From NCBI RefSeq assembly GCF_021789315.1, contig NZ_CP084561.1:3534001-3598000 (forward strand): a stretch of 64,000 nt of DNA. Direction: 5' to 3'. Made by a program: the position numbers and the translations under genes. Under the pieces are notes generated by a model. That model did not search any database. It saw only the letters and a program-made list of their open reading frames with translations, and was not told the origin of the DNA. Source of the stretch: Arthrobacter sp. FW305-BF8 (lineage in GTDB: Bacteria > Actinomycetota > Actinomycetes > Actinomycetales > Micrococcaceae). Position 1 is the stretch's first letter; each line of letters starts with the position of its first letter. Positions 40,888 to 49,736 of this stretch are shown here, in pieces.

Positions 40888-42597
40888 TCAGCGCAGCCAG
40901 GCCGTGGTGTTGGCCGGCAGCTTGCCGCCTTCCAGCGGTACGCTGCTCACCAGCACCGTGCCGGCGGGGAGTTCGACGGCGGTGTCCCCGAAGTTGGTGA
41001 CCGCCTGCCAGCCGCCGGGGCGGCTGAAGTGCAGGACCTCCGGGTTGCCGGTTTCGATCCATTCCAGCTCTTCGTCCGCCTGCAGCTCGCGGCGGAGCTT
41101 CAGTGCCGTGCGGTAGAGCTCGAGCGTGGAGCCCTGGGTGCCGTCCTGCGCCTCGACGGCGTACTTGCTGAACCAGTCAGGCTGCGGCAGGTGGGCGCCG
41201 CCGTCGCCGAACCCGAAGGAGGTGCCCTCCACGGCCCACGGCAGCGGCACGCGGCAGCCGTCGCGGCCCACTTCCACTCCCCTGTTGCGGAAGAACGACG
41301 GGTCCTGGCGCTCGGACTCAGGGATATCCGCCACTTCCTGCAGGCCCAGTTCCTCGCCCTGGTACAGGTAGGCGGAGCCGGGCAGCGCGAGCATGAGGAG
41401 CGTGGCGGCGCGGGCACGGCGCTGGCCGAGCTCGGCGTCGAGTTCCTCCTCGGGTCCGCCGGCCAGCAGCCAGGCCTTGCCGTCCTGGCCCTTGGCGTGC
41501 TTGCCCTTGGACCCCTTGGGCAGGCCGTAGCGGGTGGCGTGCCGGACGACGTCGTGGTTGGAGAACACCCAGGTGGAGGAGGCGCCGGTGGCGGCCGCCT
41601 CGGCCAGGTTGCGGGTGATGATCTCGTGGAACTCCTCGGCGTCGAAGTCCGCCTGCAGGAGGTCGAAGTTGAACGCCTGGCCGAGGCCCTCGGGGCTGGC
41701 ATAGCGAGCGCGCCGGGTGGCGTGCACCCAGGCTTCGGCGACGGCGGTGCGCGGCGGGTTGTATTCGTTGAAGACCTCGCGCCATTCGGCGTAGACCTCG
41801 TGCACTTCGTCGCGGTCCCAGAACGGGTGGGACCCGTCGTCGAACCCGTCCGTGCCGGTGTTTGCGGCGCTCAGCTCCAGCTTGGAGAGCAGAGGCTCGG
41901 TGAGGTCCTTGGTGAGCGCGTGCGCCACGTCAACGCGGAAGCCGTCCACGCCGCGGTCGGACCAGAAGCGCAGGGTCTTGAGGAAGTCGTCGCGGATTTC
42001 CCGGTTGGCCCAATTCAGGTCCGGCTGCTCCTTGGCGAAGATGTGCATGTACCACTGGCCGGGGGTGCCGTCCGGTTCGGTGATGCGCTCCCAGGCGGGG
42101 CCACCGAAGACGGAGTCCCAGTCCGACGGCGGGAACTCGCCGTTCGGGCCCTTGCCGTCCCGGAAGATGTACCGGTCCCGCGCGGCGGAGCCCTTCGGGG
42201 AGGCCAGGGCTTCCCTGAACCATTCGTGCCGGTCGGAGGAGTGGTTCGGGACGATGTCCGCGATCAGCTTGATGCCGGCGGCGTGGAGCGCGTTGGCCAT
42301 CTCGTCGAAGTCGTCCAGTGTGCCGAGCTTCGGGTCCACGTTGCGGTAGTCGTCCACGTCGTAGCCGCCGTCGGCGAGCGCCGAGGGGTAGAACGGGCTG
42401 AGCCAGACGGCGTCGATCCCGAGGGACTTCAGGTACGGGACCTTGGCCGTGATGCCCTTGATGTCGCCCAGGCCGTCGCCGTTCGAATCGGAAAAGCTGC
42501 GGGGGTAGATCTGGTAGACGGACGCCTGGCGCCACCAGTTCGGATCGGCCAGGCGGTCGGAATCGGACAGGGTTGCCAGCGTGGCGGTGGTGGACAA
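40888..42597 (-). CDS. aglA: GH13 alpha-glucosidase (oligo-1,6-glucosidase/sucrose-isomerase-like)
   Basis: This is a 569-residue cytoplasmic glycoside hydrolase. The GH13 motifs are complete: DIVPNHSSDRHEWF (region I), GFRVDVAHAL with the nucleophile Asp (II), AEAWV with the acid/base Glu (III) and FSNHDVVRH (IV). There is no signal peptide, so it acts on imported sugar. It is the last gene of the sugar ABC operon, consistent with splitting maltose-, isomaltose- or trehalose-type alpha-glucosides. The exact linkage is not resolvable. Confidence 0.92.
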   Translation of the reverse strand: MSTTATLATLSDSDRLADPNWWRQASVYQIYPRSFSDSNGDGLGDIKGITAKVPYLKSLGIDAVWLSPFYPSALADGGYDVDDYRNVDPKLGTLDDFDEMANALHAAGIKLIADIVPNHSSDRHEWFREALASPKGSAARDRYIFRDGKGPNGEFPPSDWDSVFGGPAWERITEPDGTPGQWYMHIFAKEQPDLNWANREIRDDFLKTLRFWSDRGVDGFRVDVAHALTKDLTEPLLSKLELSAANTGTDGFDDGSHPFWDRDEVHEVYAEWREVFNEYNPPRTAVAEAWVHATRRARYASPEGLGQAFNFDLLQADFDAEEFHEIITRNLAEAAATGASSTWVFSNHDVVRHATRYGLPKGSKGKHAKGQDGKAWLLAGGPEEELDAELGQRRARAATLLMLALPGSAYLYQGEELGLQEVADIPESERQDPSFFRNRGVEVGRDGCRVPLPWAVEGTSFGFGDGGAHLPQPDWFSKYAVEAQDGTQGSTLELYRTALKLRRELQADEELEWIETGNPEVLHFSRPGGWQAVTNFGDTAVELPAGTVLVSSVPLEGGKLPANTTAWLR

Positions 42598-42649
42598 GGG
42601 ATGATCCTTTTCTTGTGGGTGGGGTTGTTGCTGGACTGGTTTGATGGGT

Positions 42650-43561
42650 CTACTTGACGGCCCCGCGCATGACTCCGGACAGTACCCAACGCTGGGCCAG
42701 GATGTAAACCACCAAGGTGGGGGCCATGGCCATCAGGTAGGACGCGAACGCGAGGCTGTAGTTGGTGTTGAACTCTCCCTGGAAGAGCATCTGCACCACC
42801 GGAAGGGTCTGCAGGGCGGGATCGGCGATCATCATCTGCGGCAGCAGGAAGTCGTTCCACGAGCCGAGGAAGGCGAAGATGCCCACGGTGGCGTTCATGG
42901 GGGCCAGCAGCGGGAAGATGATCTTGCGGAACACCTGCCAGGTGGTGGCGCCGTCGAGCCTGGCCGATTCCTCCAGCTCCACCGGAATGGAGCGGACGAA
43001 GGCGATGTACAGCAGCGTGTTGAACGAGATGCCGCCCAGCACGTGCAGGAACACCACGCCGCCCGGGTTGTCCAGGCCGAGAAGGGCCGTCTGCTTGATC
43101 AGGGGCAGGATGATCACCGGGAACGGGATGAACATGGCCGAGAGCAGGTAGACGAATGAGCCCCGGAAGAACCTCCGGTTCCAGTTCCTGGCGATGGCGT
43201 AGGCCACCAGCGAGCTGCAGGCCAGCGAACCGAGGACGCTGAACACAGTGACGAACGCCGTCGACATGAAGGCAACCGGGAAGTTGGTGGCCACGTACGC
43301 GGCGGCGAAGTTCTCCCAGTTCATCGGGTTCGGCCAGGCCAGGCCCGTGCCCGTTCCAATCTGATCCGGGGACTTCAGAGCCATGGCCACGGTGAAGTAC
43401 AGCGGCAGCAGGACGGTCAGGGACGCCACCAGCATCAGCGCGGTGAGCCACCAGTTGACCTTGTAGCCCTCCCGGTTGGAGCGACGGGTCCTGCCGGACC
43501 GGCCGTTCCGGCGGAGCGGGGCCATGCTGTTCACGGGCTTGGCAAATGTGGATGCGGTCAT
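42650..43561 (-). CDS. Carbohydrate ABC transporter permease, MalG type
   Basis: The 303-residue inner-membrane subunit has six helices and the EAA loop ESARLDGATTWQVF that docks the ATPase. It shares its start with the stop of the MalF-type gene at 43561. No ATPase gene is in the operon; as in many actinobacteria a shared MsiK-type ATPase elsewhere is expected. Confidence 0.93.
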   Translation of the reverse strand: MTASTFAKPVNSMAPLRRNGRSGRTRRSNREGYKVNWWLTALMLVASLTVLLPLYFTVAMALKSPDQIGTGTGLAWPNPMNWENFAAAYVATNFPVAFMSTAFVTVFSVLGSLACSSLVAYAIARNWNRRFFRGSFVYLLSAMFIPFPVIILPLIKQTALLGLDNPGGVVFLHVLGGISFNTLLYIAFVRSIPVELEESARLDGATTWQVFRKIIFPLLAPMNATVGIFAFLGSWNDFLLPQMMIADPALQTLPVVQMLFQGEFNTNYSLAFASYLMAMAPTLVVYILAQRWVLSGVMRGAVK

Positions 43562-44508
43562 TAGAGAGAAACCCCCCGGCGCTGGATGAGGCGCAGCTGG
43601 ATGACGGAGATGAGCAGGGTGATCAGGAAGTAGATGACCGCGTTCGCCATCTGGTAGGAGTAGTCCCCTCCCGTGAAGCCGGAGAAGATCCGCATGGCCA
43701 CGGACTGGGTAGCCATGCCGGGCCCTCCGCCGGTGAGGCCCACGATGATTTCGTAGGTCCCCAGGAAGCCCTTGAAGCCGAGGATCACGTTGATGACGAG
43801 GTATCCGAGGATCAGCGGCAGGGTCAGGCTCAGGAGCTGACGGAAGCTGCCGGCGCCGTCGAGGTCGGCGGCTTCATACACCTCGGCCGGGACGCTCTGC
43901 AGCCCGGCCAGGTAGATGATGGTGGCCCCGGGAGCCGCCTGCCAGACCGTGACCAGCACGATAGCCAGCCAGGCGAGGTTTTCGTCGGCCAGGATGCTCG
44001 TGGCCAACGGCGTCACGCCGAAGCGCTCCGCCAGCACGGGCAGGGTGTTGGAGAACAGGTAGTTGAACACGAAGGACACCACCAGGGCCGAGAGCACCAT
44101 GGGGATGAAGAACACGGTGCGGACGCCGGTGCGCCACTTGATTTTGGCGTTCAGGCCGAGGGCGATCGCGAGTGCCACGATGTTGACCACCACGGTGGTG
44201 GTCAGGGCGAAAACGAACGTGAAAATGTAGGACTGCAGGACGGCCGGGTCCCGGAAGATGTTGACGTAGTTGGACAGCCCGATGAACTTCCAGTCACCGT
44301 AGCCGGCGTAGTTTGTGAGGCTGAAGAACACGCCCACGAGTGCCGGCAGGGTGATGAAGAAGGCGAACAGCGCCAGGACCGGCACCACCATCCAGTAGTA
44401 GGCGGGGTCGATCCTGTTTTTGGGCCTGACAGCCCGCGACATGGCTTTCGGGGGGACGGTGGAAGCGGCGGGCGGTGCTGCCTGCGCCGTCTCTGAGGTT
44501 GTGGTCAT
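43561..44508 (-). CDS. Carbohydrate ABC transporter permease, MalF type
   Basis: The 315-residue permease has six membrane helices after a Pro/Ala-rich cytoplasmic tail; the EAA loop is VYEAADLDGAGSF. The ATG at 44508 follows AGGAG by five bases and was preferred to the longer frame to 44976, which overlaps the binding-protein gene. It sits between the binding protein and the MalG-type permease. Confidence 0.93.
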   Translation of the reverse strand: MTTTSETAQAAPPAASTVPPKAMSRAVRPKNRIDPAYYWMVVPVLALFAFFITLPALVGVFFSLTNYAGYGDWKFIGLSNYVNIFRDPAVLQSYIFTFVFALTTTVVVNIVALAIALGLNAKIKWRTGVRTVFFIPMVLSALVVSFVFNYLFSNTLPVLAERFGVTPLATSILADENLAWLAIVLVTVWQAAPGATIIYLAGLQSVPAEVYEAADLDGAGSFRQLLSLTLPLILGYLVINVILGFKGFLGTYEIIVGLTGGGPGMATQSVAMRIFSGFTGGDYSYQMANAVIYFLITLLISVIQLRLIQRRGVSL

Positions 44509-44531
44509 GGGGGCTCCTGGATTCGGGCGGG

Positions 44532-45854
44532 TCAGACCGCGGTGCGCTCGGCGACCCGGCGCCATTCGTCGTCGAGGGCGGAAAGGAACTGTTCGCCGTT
44601 CTTGCCGTACACAAAGGACTGGACGTAGTTGTACAGAGGGACCGACGGCGGGAAGTAGGTGGTGGCCCCCTGGTAGTACCGCCCCTCCCGCACCGAGGCG
44701 GCGAGGCCGGTGATCTGGGGATTCCCGACGGCGGGAGCTTCCCTGAGCGGCGAGAACGCCGCGTTCTTCTCGTTGTAGGCGTTCACCACCGAGGGGTCCA
44801 GCAGGTAGCTGACGAAGCGCCGTGCCGCCGCCATGTTCGGGGTGTTGCGTGTGATGGACAGGGCCATGTCCACGTTCACCCGGACCTTGGTGTCCGCGGG
44901 GTTGTTGGTGACGGGCAGCGGGAAGCTGCCGAGCCTGACGTTCTTGTTGGCGGCCACAAGCTGGGAGAGCGCCCACGGGCCCTGCAGGTACATAGCCGCC
45001 TGGCCCTTGGCGAACGCGGCATTTCCGTCCGCGTAGTTCTTGCTGGCGGCACCCTTCTGCGAGAACGAAGCCAGCTCGAGCATCTTGGGCAGGGCCGGGC
45101 CGAAGTTACTGGTGAACGACTCCGGGGCGTCCGCGCTGATGGCGGCGCCCTTGGCCGTGAGCCTGGCGAAGAAGTCCGCGATGTCCAGGGCGCCGCCGGC
45201 CACGTAGTCGAACATGCCCTGCCCGAGGGTCCAGTTGTCCTTGAAGGTGCCGTAGACGGGGGTGATGCCGGCGGCCTTGAACTTTTCGCAGGCAGCGATG
45301 AACTCGTCCCACGTCGTGGGGACGGACACGCCCTGGGCCTCGAAGATGTCCCGGCGGTGGATGACCCCGGCAGCGGCCAGGGAGAACGGAAGGGCGCTGG
45401 TTTCATGCCCGTTGTACTGTCCCCATGACCTGACCAGGTCCTGGATCTTGGGGTCGATCGTGGCCGCGGCCGGCAGGTCGGAGAGGTCCGCGAACACGCC
45501 CTTCCGGACGAAGTCGGCGGTGGCCTGGGCGAAGCCGCGGGTCACGACGTCGGGCGGGTCGTTGCGGACCAGGCCCGGAACGAAGTTGCCCTCGTTGAAG
45601 TCTTGGATGACGCGGATGTCCGGGTTGAGGGCCTCGAAGTCCTTGATGACCCGGTTGAAGTAGGCCACCACCTCGGGCTTGTTCTGCATGAAGCGGAGCG
45701 TGGTGACGCCGTTCTGGCTGCTGGGCCCAGAACCGGTGGGCACGGAGCCGCAGCCCGCCAGCGGAAGGACGGCTGCCGCGCCGGCGAGCCCGGCCGCCTT
45801 GAAGAGCGCGCGGCGGCTGAGGTGAGTGCCGCGGGTAAGAGAAGTTGCGTTCAC
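44532..45854 (-). CDS. Sugar ABC transporter substrate-binding lipoprotein, Tat-exported
   Basis: This 440-residue family 1 binding protein starts with a twin-arginine signal (SRRALFKAAG) ending in the lipobox LAGC, so it should leave folded by the Tat path and be lipid-anchored. The GTG start at 45854 overlaps the stop of a 28-codon leader frame. The upstream TTG at 45953 is possible but would add residues that do not fit a signal peptide. It is the first gene of the alpha-glucoside uptake operon and is divergent from the ROK regulator. Confidence 0.9.
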   Translation of the reverse strand: MNATSLTRGTHLSRRALFKAAGLAGAAAVLPLAGCGSVPTGSGPSSQNGVTTLRFMQNKPEVVAYFNRVIKDFEALNPDIRVIQDFNEGNFVPGLVRNDPPDVVTRGFAQATADFVRKGVFADLSDLPAAATIDPKIQDLVRSWGQYNGHETSALPFSLAAAGVIHRRDIFEAQGVSVPTTWDEFIAACEKFKAAGITPVYGTFKDNWTLGQGMFDYVAGGALDIADFFARLTAKGAAISADAPESFTSNFGPALPKMLELASFSQKGAASKNYADGNAAFAKGQAAMYLQGPWALSQLVAANKNVRLGSFPLPVTNNPADTKVRVNVDMALSITRNTPNMAAARRFVSYLLDPSVVNAYNEKNAAFSPLREAPAVGNPQITGLAASVREGRYYQGATTYFPPSVPLYNYVQSFVYGKNGEQFLSALDDEWRRVAERTAV

Positions 45855-45937
45855 AGCGCAGAGGCCGGGGCGGAGTGCTGGCAGGTGGCGCGCCGTAGCG
45901 GGTTGCGGAATCGGGAGTACTTCAAAGGGCTGATCAC
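45851..45937 (-). CDS. Possible 28-codon leader peptide upstream of the sugar-binding protein
   Basis: A GTG at 45937 sits six bases after AAAGGAG, the best ribosome binding site in this leader, and its stop overlaps the binding-protein start as GTGA. The product (M-I-S-P-L-K-Y-S-R ...) has no known relative. Translation through it could deliver ribosomes to the weak downstream start; it may also be accidental. Confidence 0.4.
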   Translation of the reverse strand: MISPLKYSRFRNPLRRATCQHSAPASAL

Positions 45938-46015
45938 AGTTGCTCCTTTGCAAAAGGCGGAGGAAAAGCTGGAAGGAAATTCCGTGGCCGGTGGCCGTCC
46001 GGCCTACGTAGTCAA

Positions 46016-46052
46016 TTTATATGGAATCTAAATTTAGTTCCTCAAGTATTAT
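46016..46052. promoter_or_regulatory. Divergent promoters with a shared palindrome (likely ROK operator)
   Basis: On the minus strand, -35 TTGAGG (46040-46045) and -10 TATAAA (46016-46021) are 18 nt apart. On the plus strand TATTAT (46047-46052) is a good -10 for the ROK gene. The palindrome CTAAATTTAG at 46028-46037 lies in the minus-strand spacer, where a repressor could block both. Confidence 0.6.
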
Positions 46053-46081
46053 GTGGGGCAGAGCACAAGGAGGTCAACACC

Positions 46082-47284
46082 ATGTCCGAAATGACGGCGG
46101 CCACGCCCCAGCTGCTGCGGCGCGTGAGCGCCGGGGCGGTCCTGGACTTCATGCGCGCCTCGGGTGCGGTGACGGTTACTGAGGTCATCCAGGCAACCGG
46201 ACTCACCCGGGCCACCGCCATCTCCGTGTGCGAGGACCTCATGCAGCGCGGGTGGATCACCGAACTGGAGAACCAGCGCGCCTTCGGCGGCTACCAGAAG
46301 GGGCGGCCTGCCCGGCGGTTCGAACTCAACGAGCGGGCCGGGTACGTCCTCGGAATGGACGTGGGTTTCTCGAAGGCAACGGTGGTGGTATCCGATCTTC
46401 GCGGCAAGGCGCTGGGACGGGCCAGCCAGCCGTTTGACATTGAGGTCATTTCCGCCGAGGAACGGGTGGCGGTCATTGACCGGGCCGCCATGATGGCGCT
46501 GGACGGGGTGGGGGCCTCCCCCGACGCCGTGCTGGCCGTGAGCGCCGGCATCGCCGCCCCGGTGGACCGGAAAGGCAACGTCCTCGCGTCCCAGCACTTC
46601 TGGGGGCTGTTCGACGTGGGCCTTGGGTCCGCGCTGCACAAACTCCGGGGATGGACGGTACTGCTGGAGAACGACGCCAACCTGGCCGCCCTGGGCGACC
46701 GGTGGCGGGGTGCGGCGGCGGGTGTGGACGACGTCGTCGTAATCCTGGCGAGTGAGCGCTTCGGTTCCGGCGTCATCGAAGGCGGCCGCCTGCTCCACGG
46801 CAGCGGCGGCGGCGCGGGTGAACTCGCGTACCTGGACCTGCTGGAGGGTGTGGGCGACACGTTCGGCATCGCGACGCTGGCGCGGACCTGGGCCGCGGAG
46901 GCGCTGGAGGGCACCGCAGAGACGTCCCTTCGCGACCATGCGGCCACGGGCGCGGAAGCGGAGCACGTCTTTGCCGCGGCGGCCGCCGGTGACTCGGAGG
47001 CGCTGAAAATCCTGGACCGGCTGGCCGACAGGATGGCCCGCGTCATCGGCTCGGTGGCCACCATGATCAACCCCGAACTCGTGGTGATCGGCGGGGCCGT
47101 GGCCAACTCTGCCGGGGTTCTGCTCAGGCCCATCGCCGCCCGGCTGCCGGAGTTCACCGCCACCCCGCCGCGGGTGGCGGTCTCGCCGCTGGGCGATTCA
47201 ATCGTGACAGTGGGCGCGGTCCGGCGTGCCCTGGACTACGTGGAGACGAACACGCTGGACCTGGAGCTCAACCTCCCGGCGTGA
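46082..47284 (+). CDS. ROK-family transcriptional regulator of the alpha-glucoside operon
   Basis: The 400-residue protein has an N-terminal winged helix (about 12-75; SGAVTVTEVIQATGLTRATA) and a ROK sugar-binding domain (YVLGMDVGFSKATVVVSD; LENDANLAALGDRWRG). The CxCGxxGC zinc motif usual in ROK proteins is not present; the corresponding region reads LLHGSGGGAGELAYLDLLEG. The start follows AAGGAGG. It is divergent from the sugar uptake genes and probably represses them until an alpha-glucoside or its phosphate binds. Confidence 0.9.
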   Translation: MSEMTAATPQLLRRVSAGAVLDFMRASGAVTVTEVIQATGLTRATAISVCEDLMQRGWITELENQRAFGGYQKGRPARRFELNERAGYVLGMDVGFSKATVVVSDLRGKALGRASQPFDIEVISAEERVAVIDRAAMMALDGVGASPDAVLAVSAGIAAPVDRKGNVLASQHFWGLFDVGLGSALHKLRGWTVLLENDANLAALGDRWRGAAAGVDDVVVILASERFGSGVIEGGRLLHGSGGGAGELAYLDLLEGVGDTFGIATLARTWAAEALEGTAETSLRDHAATGAEAEHVFAAAAAGDSEALKILDRLADRMARVIGSVATMINPELVVIGGAVANSAGVLLRPIAARLPEFTATPPRVAVSPLGDSIVTVGAVRRALDYVETNTLDLELNLPA

Positions 47285-47333
47285 CCTGTGCCGCCCGGCC
47301 ACCGGTCCAAGACGAGCGCGAACGTCATGATCC

Positions 47334-48905
47334 CTACTCCGGCATGATCATGGTCCGCAGGTCGAGCTGGCGCAGCACCCTGTCCGCCACCTCGGGGTCC
47401 ATGTCCGGTTCACTGCGGGCCGCGACGACTTCCTGCCGAGCAGCATCCAGCGCGATGGTCTGGACAGCGATAGCCAGCTCCCTGCCCCGCTCCCGCTTCT
47501 CGGCCAGGCTCTCGTTGCGGAGGCTGCCGTCCAGCAGTTCGGCATGGAGCCGGGTCATCTTCTCCTTCACGAGTGCCACCTTCTCCGGCGGCAGCTCCTT
47601 CATGAGCTCGTTGTCCTTCAGGGCAGCGACGGCGGCTGCCTGCGCACGGCGGGCCAGGAGCCGGGCGGCGTCGCGCTCCTCGGTTCCGTCCTGGGACGCG
47701 TTCAGGACCTTCATCAGCCAGGGCAGGGTCAGCCCCGGCAGCACCAGGGTGGCCAGCAGCACCGCGCAGGCGATGACCAGCAGTTCATCCCGGGCCGGGA
47801 ACGGCGTGCCGTCGGCGAGTGTCAGCGGCAGTGCCAGCGCAAGTGCCAGGGTGGCGAGGCCGCGCATGCCGCACCAGGTCAGGATCAGGACCTCCTTTGC
47901 AGAGGTTGGCTGCAGCAGGTTCTTCCGTTTGCGGGCGGATACGGCCAGCAGTCCCAGCCAGCCGAACCGTACTGCGAACACCAGGACACAGACCACGACG
48001 GCAGTTCCCGCCATGCCGAAGATTGCCGCACCCTCCGTATGGACCACGTCCTGGATCTCGAGCCCCACGAGCCCGAAGGCAAGCCCCGTCACCAGGAGCT
48101 CCACCACGTCCCAGAAGGCCGTCCGGGTCACCCGCTCCGCGGCGTCCTGCGGGCGGGTGTGCCGCTGCATCTCCAGGGCGGTGACCACAACGGCGATGAC
48201 GCCGGAGGCATGGAATTCCTCCGCCAGGATGTAGGCGGCAAAGGGCACCACCAGGGTCACGGCGCTTCGGGCCACCATGGAGGCCACGAGCCGGGTGATC
48301 AGCGCCGTCAGCCAGCCCATGGCGATGCCGACCACGACGGCAAGCGCAGCGCCCACGACGAACTTGAGGACGACGTCGGGCCCTATCCGTGTACCGCCGA
48401 CGGCGGCGGCAACAGCTGCCTGGAAAATGACGATGGCGGCGGCGTCGTTGAAAAGGCCTTCGCTCTGCAGCACCGTGATCAGCCGCCGGGGCATGTGCAC
48501 GCGGCCGGCAACGGACTCCACCGCGACCGGGTCAGGCGGGGCCACCATGGCTCCGAGCGCGATGGCGGCGGGGATCCCGATGCCCGGGATCATGAGCCAG
48601 GCGGCGCCGGCGACCACCGCGGTGGAGATGACCACCAGGGCCACGGCGAGCATGATGAGCGTGCGCCACCGGACCCGGAAGACGGCCCAGGAGCTCCGCT
48701 GCGCCGTGGCGAACAGCAGCGGCGGGAGGAAGATCGGCAGGATCAGCTCCGGCGGAATCTCGATGTCCGGGAAGCCCGGGATGAAGGTCAGCGCCACGGC
48801 CAGCAGCAGCATCAGGACCGGATAAGGCAGCCGCAGCCGGTCCCCGAGGCCCACTGCCACGACGGTGGCGAGCAGGAGCCCGATGATGAGTGCCAGCTGG
48901 TCCAT
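47334..48905 (-). CDS. Na+/H+ antiporter, CPA1/NhaP family
   Basis: This 523-residue plasma-membrane exchanger has about 12 helices and a C-terminal cytoplasmic tail of some 120 charged residues. The ion-site motifs PPDPVAVESV and SEGLFNDAAAIVIF (the N-D pair) are intact. It contributes to pH and sodium homeostasis. The start at 48905 gives helix 1 directly; the frame upstream is arginine-rich and non-homologous. It is a single gene convergent with the ROK regulator. Confidence 0.93.
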   Translation of the reverse strand: MDQLALIIGLLLATVVAVGLGDRLRLPYPVLMLLLAVALTFIPGFPDIEIPPELILPIFLPPLLFATAQRSSWAVFRVRWRTLIMLAVALVVISTAVVAGAAWLMIPGIGIPAAIALGAMVAPPDPVAVESVAGRVHMPRRLITVLQSEGLFNDAAAIVIFQAAVAAAVGGTRIGPDVVLKFVVGAALAVVVGIAMGWLTALITRLVASMVARSAVTLVVPFAAYILAEEFHASGVIAVVVTALEMQRHTRPQDAAERVTRTAFWDVVELLVTGLAFGLVGLEIQDVVHTEGAAIFGMAGTAVVVCVLVFAVRFGWLGLLAVSARKRKNLLQPTSAKEVLILTWCGMRGLATLALALALPLTLADGTPFPARDELLVIACAVLLATLVLPGLTLPWLMKVLNASQDGTEERDAARLLARRAQAAAVAALKDNELMKELPPEKVALVKEKMTRLHAELLDGSLRNESLAEKRERGRELAIAVQTIALDAARQEVVAARSEPDMDPEVADRVLRQLDLRTMIMPE

Positions 48906-49041
48906 GTGCCCACTTTCCCCGGAGTGCGCCGCGCCTCTGGACGGAGGGCGGCCGTGCCTTTCAACCCTACCGGGAACACCCGCTCGGCCTGCGTACGGGG
49001 CCCGCGTCAGCTTCGCTGCTTGCTGCCGGGCTACTCCTGGA

Positions 49042-49701
49042 CTACTGCAGGGCGTCCAGCGCGGCCGCGACCGGCTCGGTGCCGTCGCGGAATTCGATGG
49101 TCTTACCGGCGCTTCCGGGCCGGTCCAGCACCGCGGCGGCAACGATGGCCACGTTGGCGCGCGAGGTGTGCGTGCCGGTGCCGGCATCCTCGGGGTTCAC
49201 ATCGATCAGCCCGTTCCCCGGCCCCTCTGTCAGGGAGCCCGGCCCCAGGATGGTCCATTCGAGGTTGGTGCCGCGGAGGTACTCGTCGGCGGCGGCCTTG
49301 GCCTCGGCGTACGCGTGGAAGCTGTGGCCCTCAGGAACCCCGTGGTCCGGGCCGGCGCCAAAGTAGGACACCATCACGTAGCGCCCGACGCCGGCCTCCG
49401 CGGCCGCGTCCATGGAACGGATGGCGGCGTCCCGGTCCACCGCGTACGTGCGGGCCGGGTTCCCTCCCCCGGCTCCGGCTGACCAGACCACCGCGTCGTG
49501 GTTCCGGAGCGCGGCGGCGATGTCCGCCGTCGTCGAGTTTTCAACGTCGAGGACCGACGGCGATGCACCGGAGGCGGCGACGTCGGCCGCATGGTCCGGG
49601 TTGCGGATGAAGGACGTGACGCTGTGCCCCTGTTCCGTGAGGAGGGCGGACAGTTGGAGGGCCACCTTGCCGTGGCCGCCGATGATTGCGATACGGGTCA
49701 T
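49042..49701 (-). CDS. NmrA/SDR-like NAD(P)-binding protein
   Basis: This is a 219-residue atypical short-chain reductase fold. The dinucleotide loop is IIGGHGKVALQL (G-x-x-G-x-x-A) near the N-terminus, and MVSYFGAG replaces the classical Ser-Tyr-Lys set, so it may be a sensor or isomerase rather than a classical reductase. The start at 49701 fits the family; the ATG at 49719 adds six residues. It lies 35 bp downstream of a RibD-like reductase gene in the same direction. Confidence 0.85.
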   Translation of the reverse strand: MTRIAIIGGHGKVALQLSALLTEQGHSVTSFIRNPDHAADVAASGASPSVLDVENSTTADIAAALRNHDAVVWSAGAGGGNPARTYAVDRDAAIRSMDAAAEAGVGRYVMVSYFGAGPDHGVPEGHSFHAYAEAKAAADEYLRGTNLEWTILGPGSLTEGPGNGLIDVNPEDAGTGTHTSRANVAIVAAAVLDRPGSAGKTIEFRDGTEPVAAALDALQ

Positions 49702-49736
49702 GTTCCCATTGTGTCCCAACCCTGCGTTCCGGCCGT

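Noticed and set aside
39778..42657. A 959-codon open frame on the plus strand, opposite the aldo/keto reductase and alpha-glucosidase genes
   Set aside because: It is a GC-rich antisense shadow: the translation is His/Gly/Val-rich with no domain, while the minus strand encodes two enzymes with full catalytic motifs.
44509..44976. N-terminal extension of the MalF-type permease
   Set aside because: The frame overlaps the binding-protein coding region in another phase and the start at 44508 has a good ribosome binding site.
47544..49610. A 688-codon plus-strand frame opposite the Na+/H+ antiporter
   Set aside because: Low-complexity His/Gln/Arg-rich translation with no membrane or enzyme pattern; the antiporter on the other strand has intact ion-site motifs.
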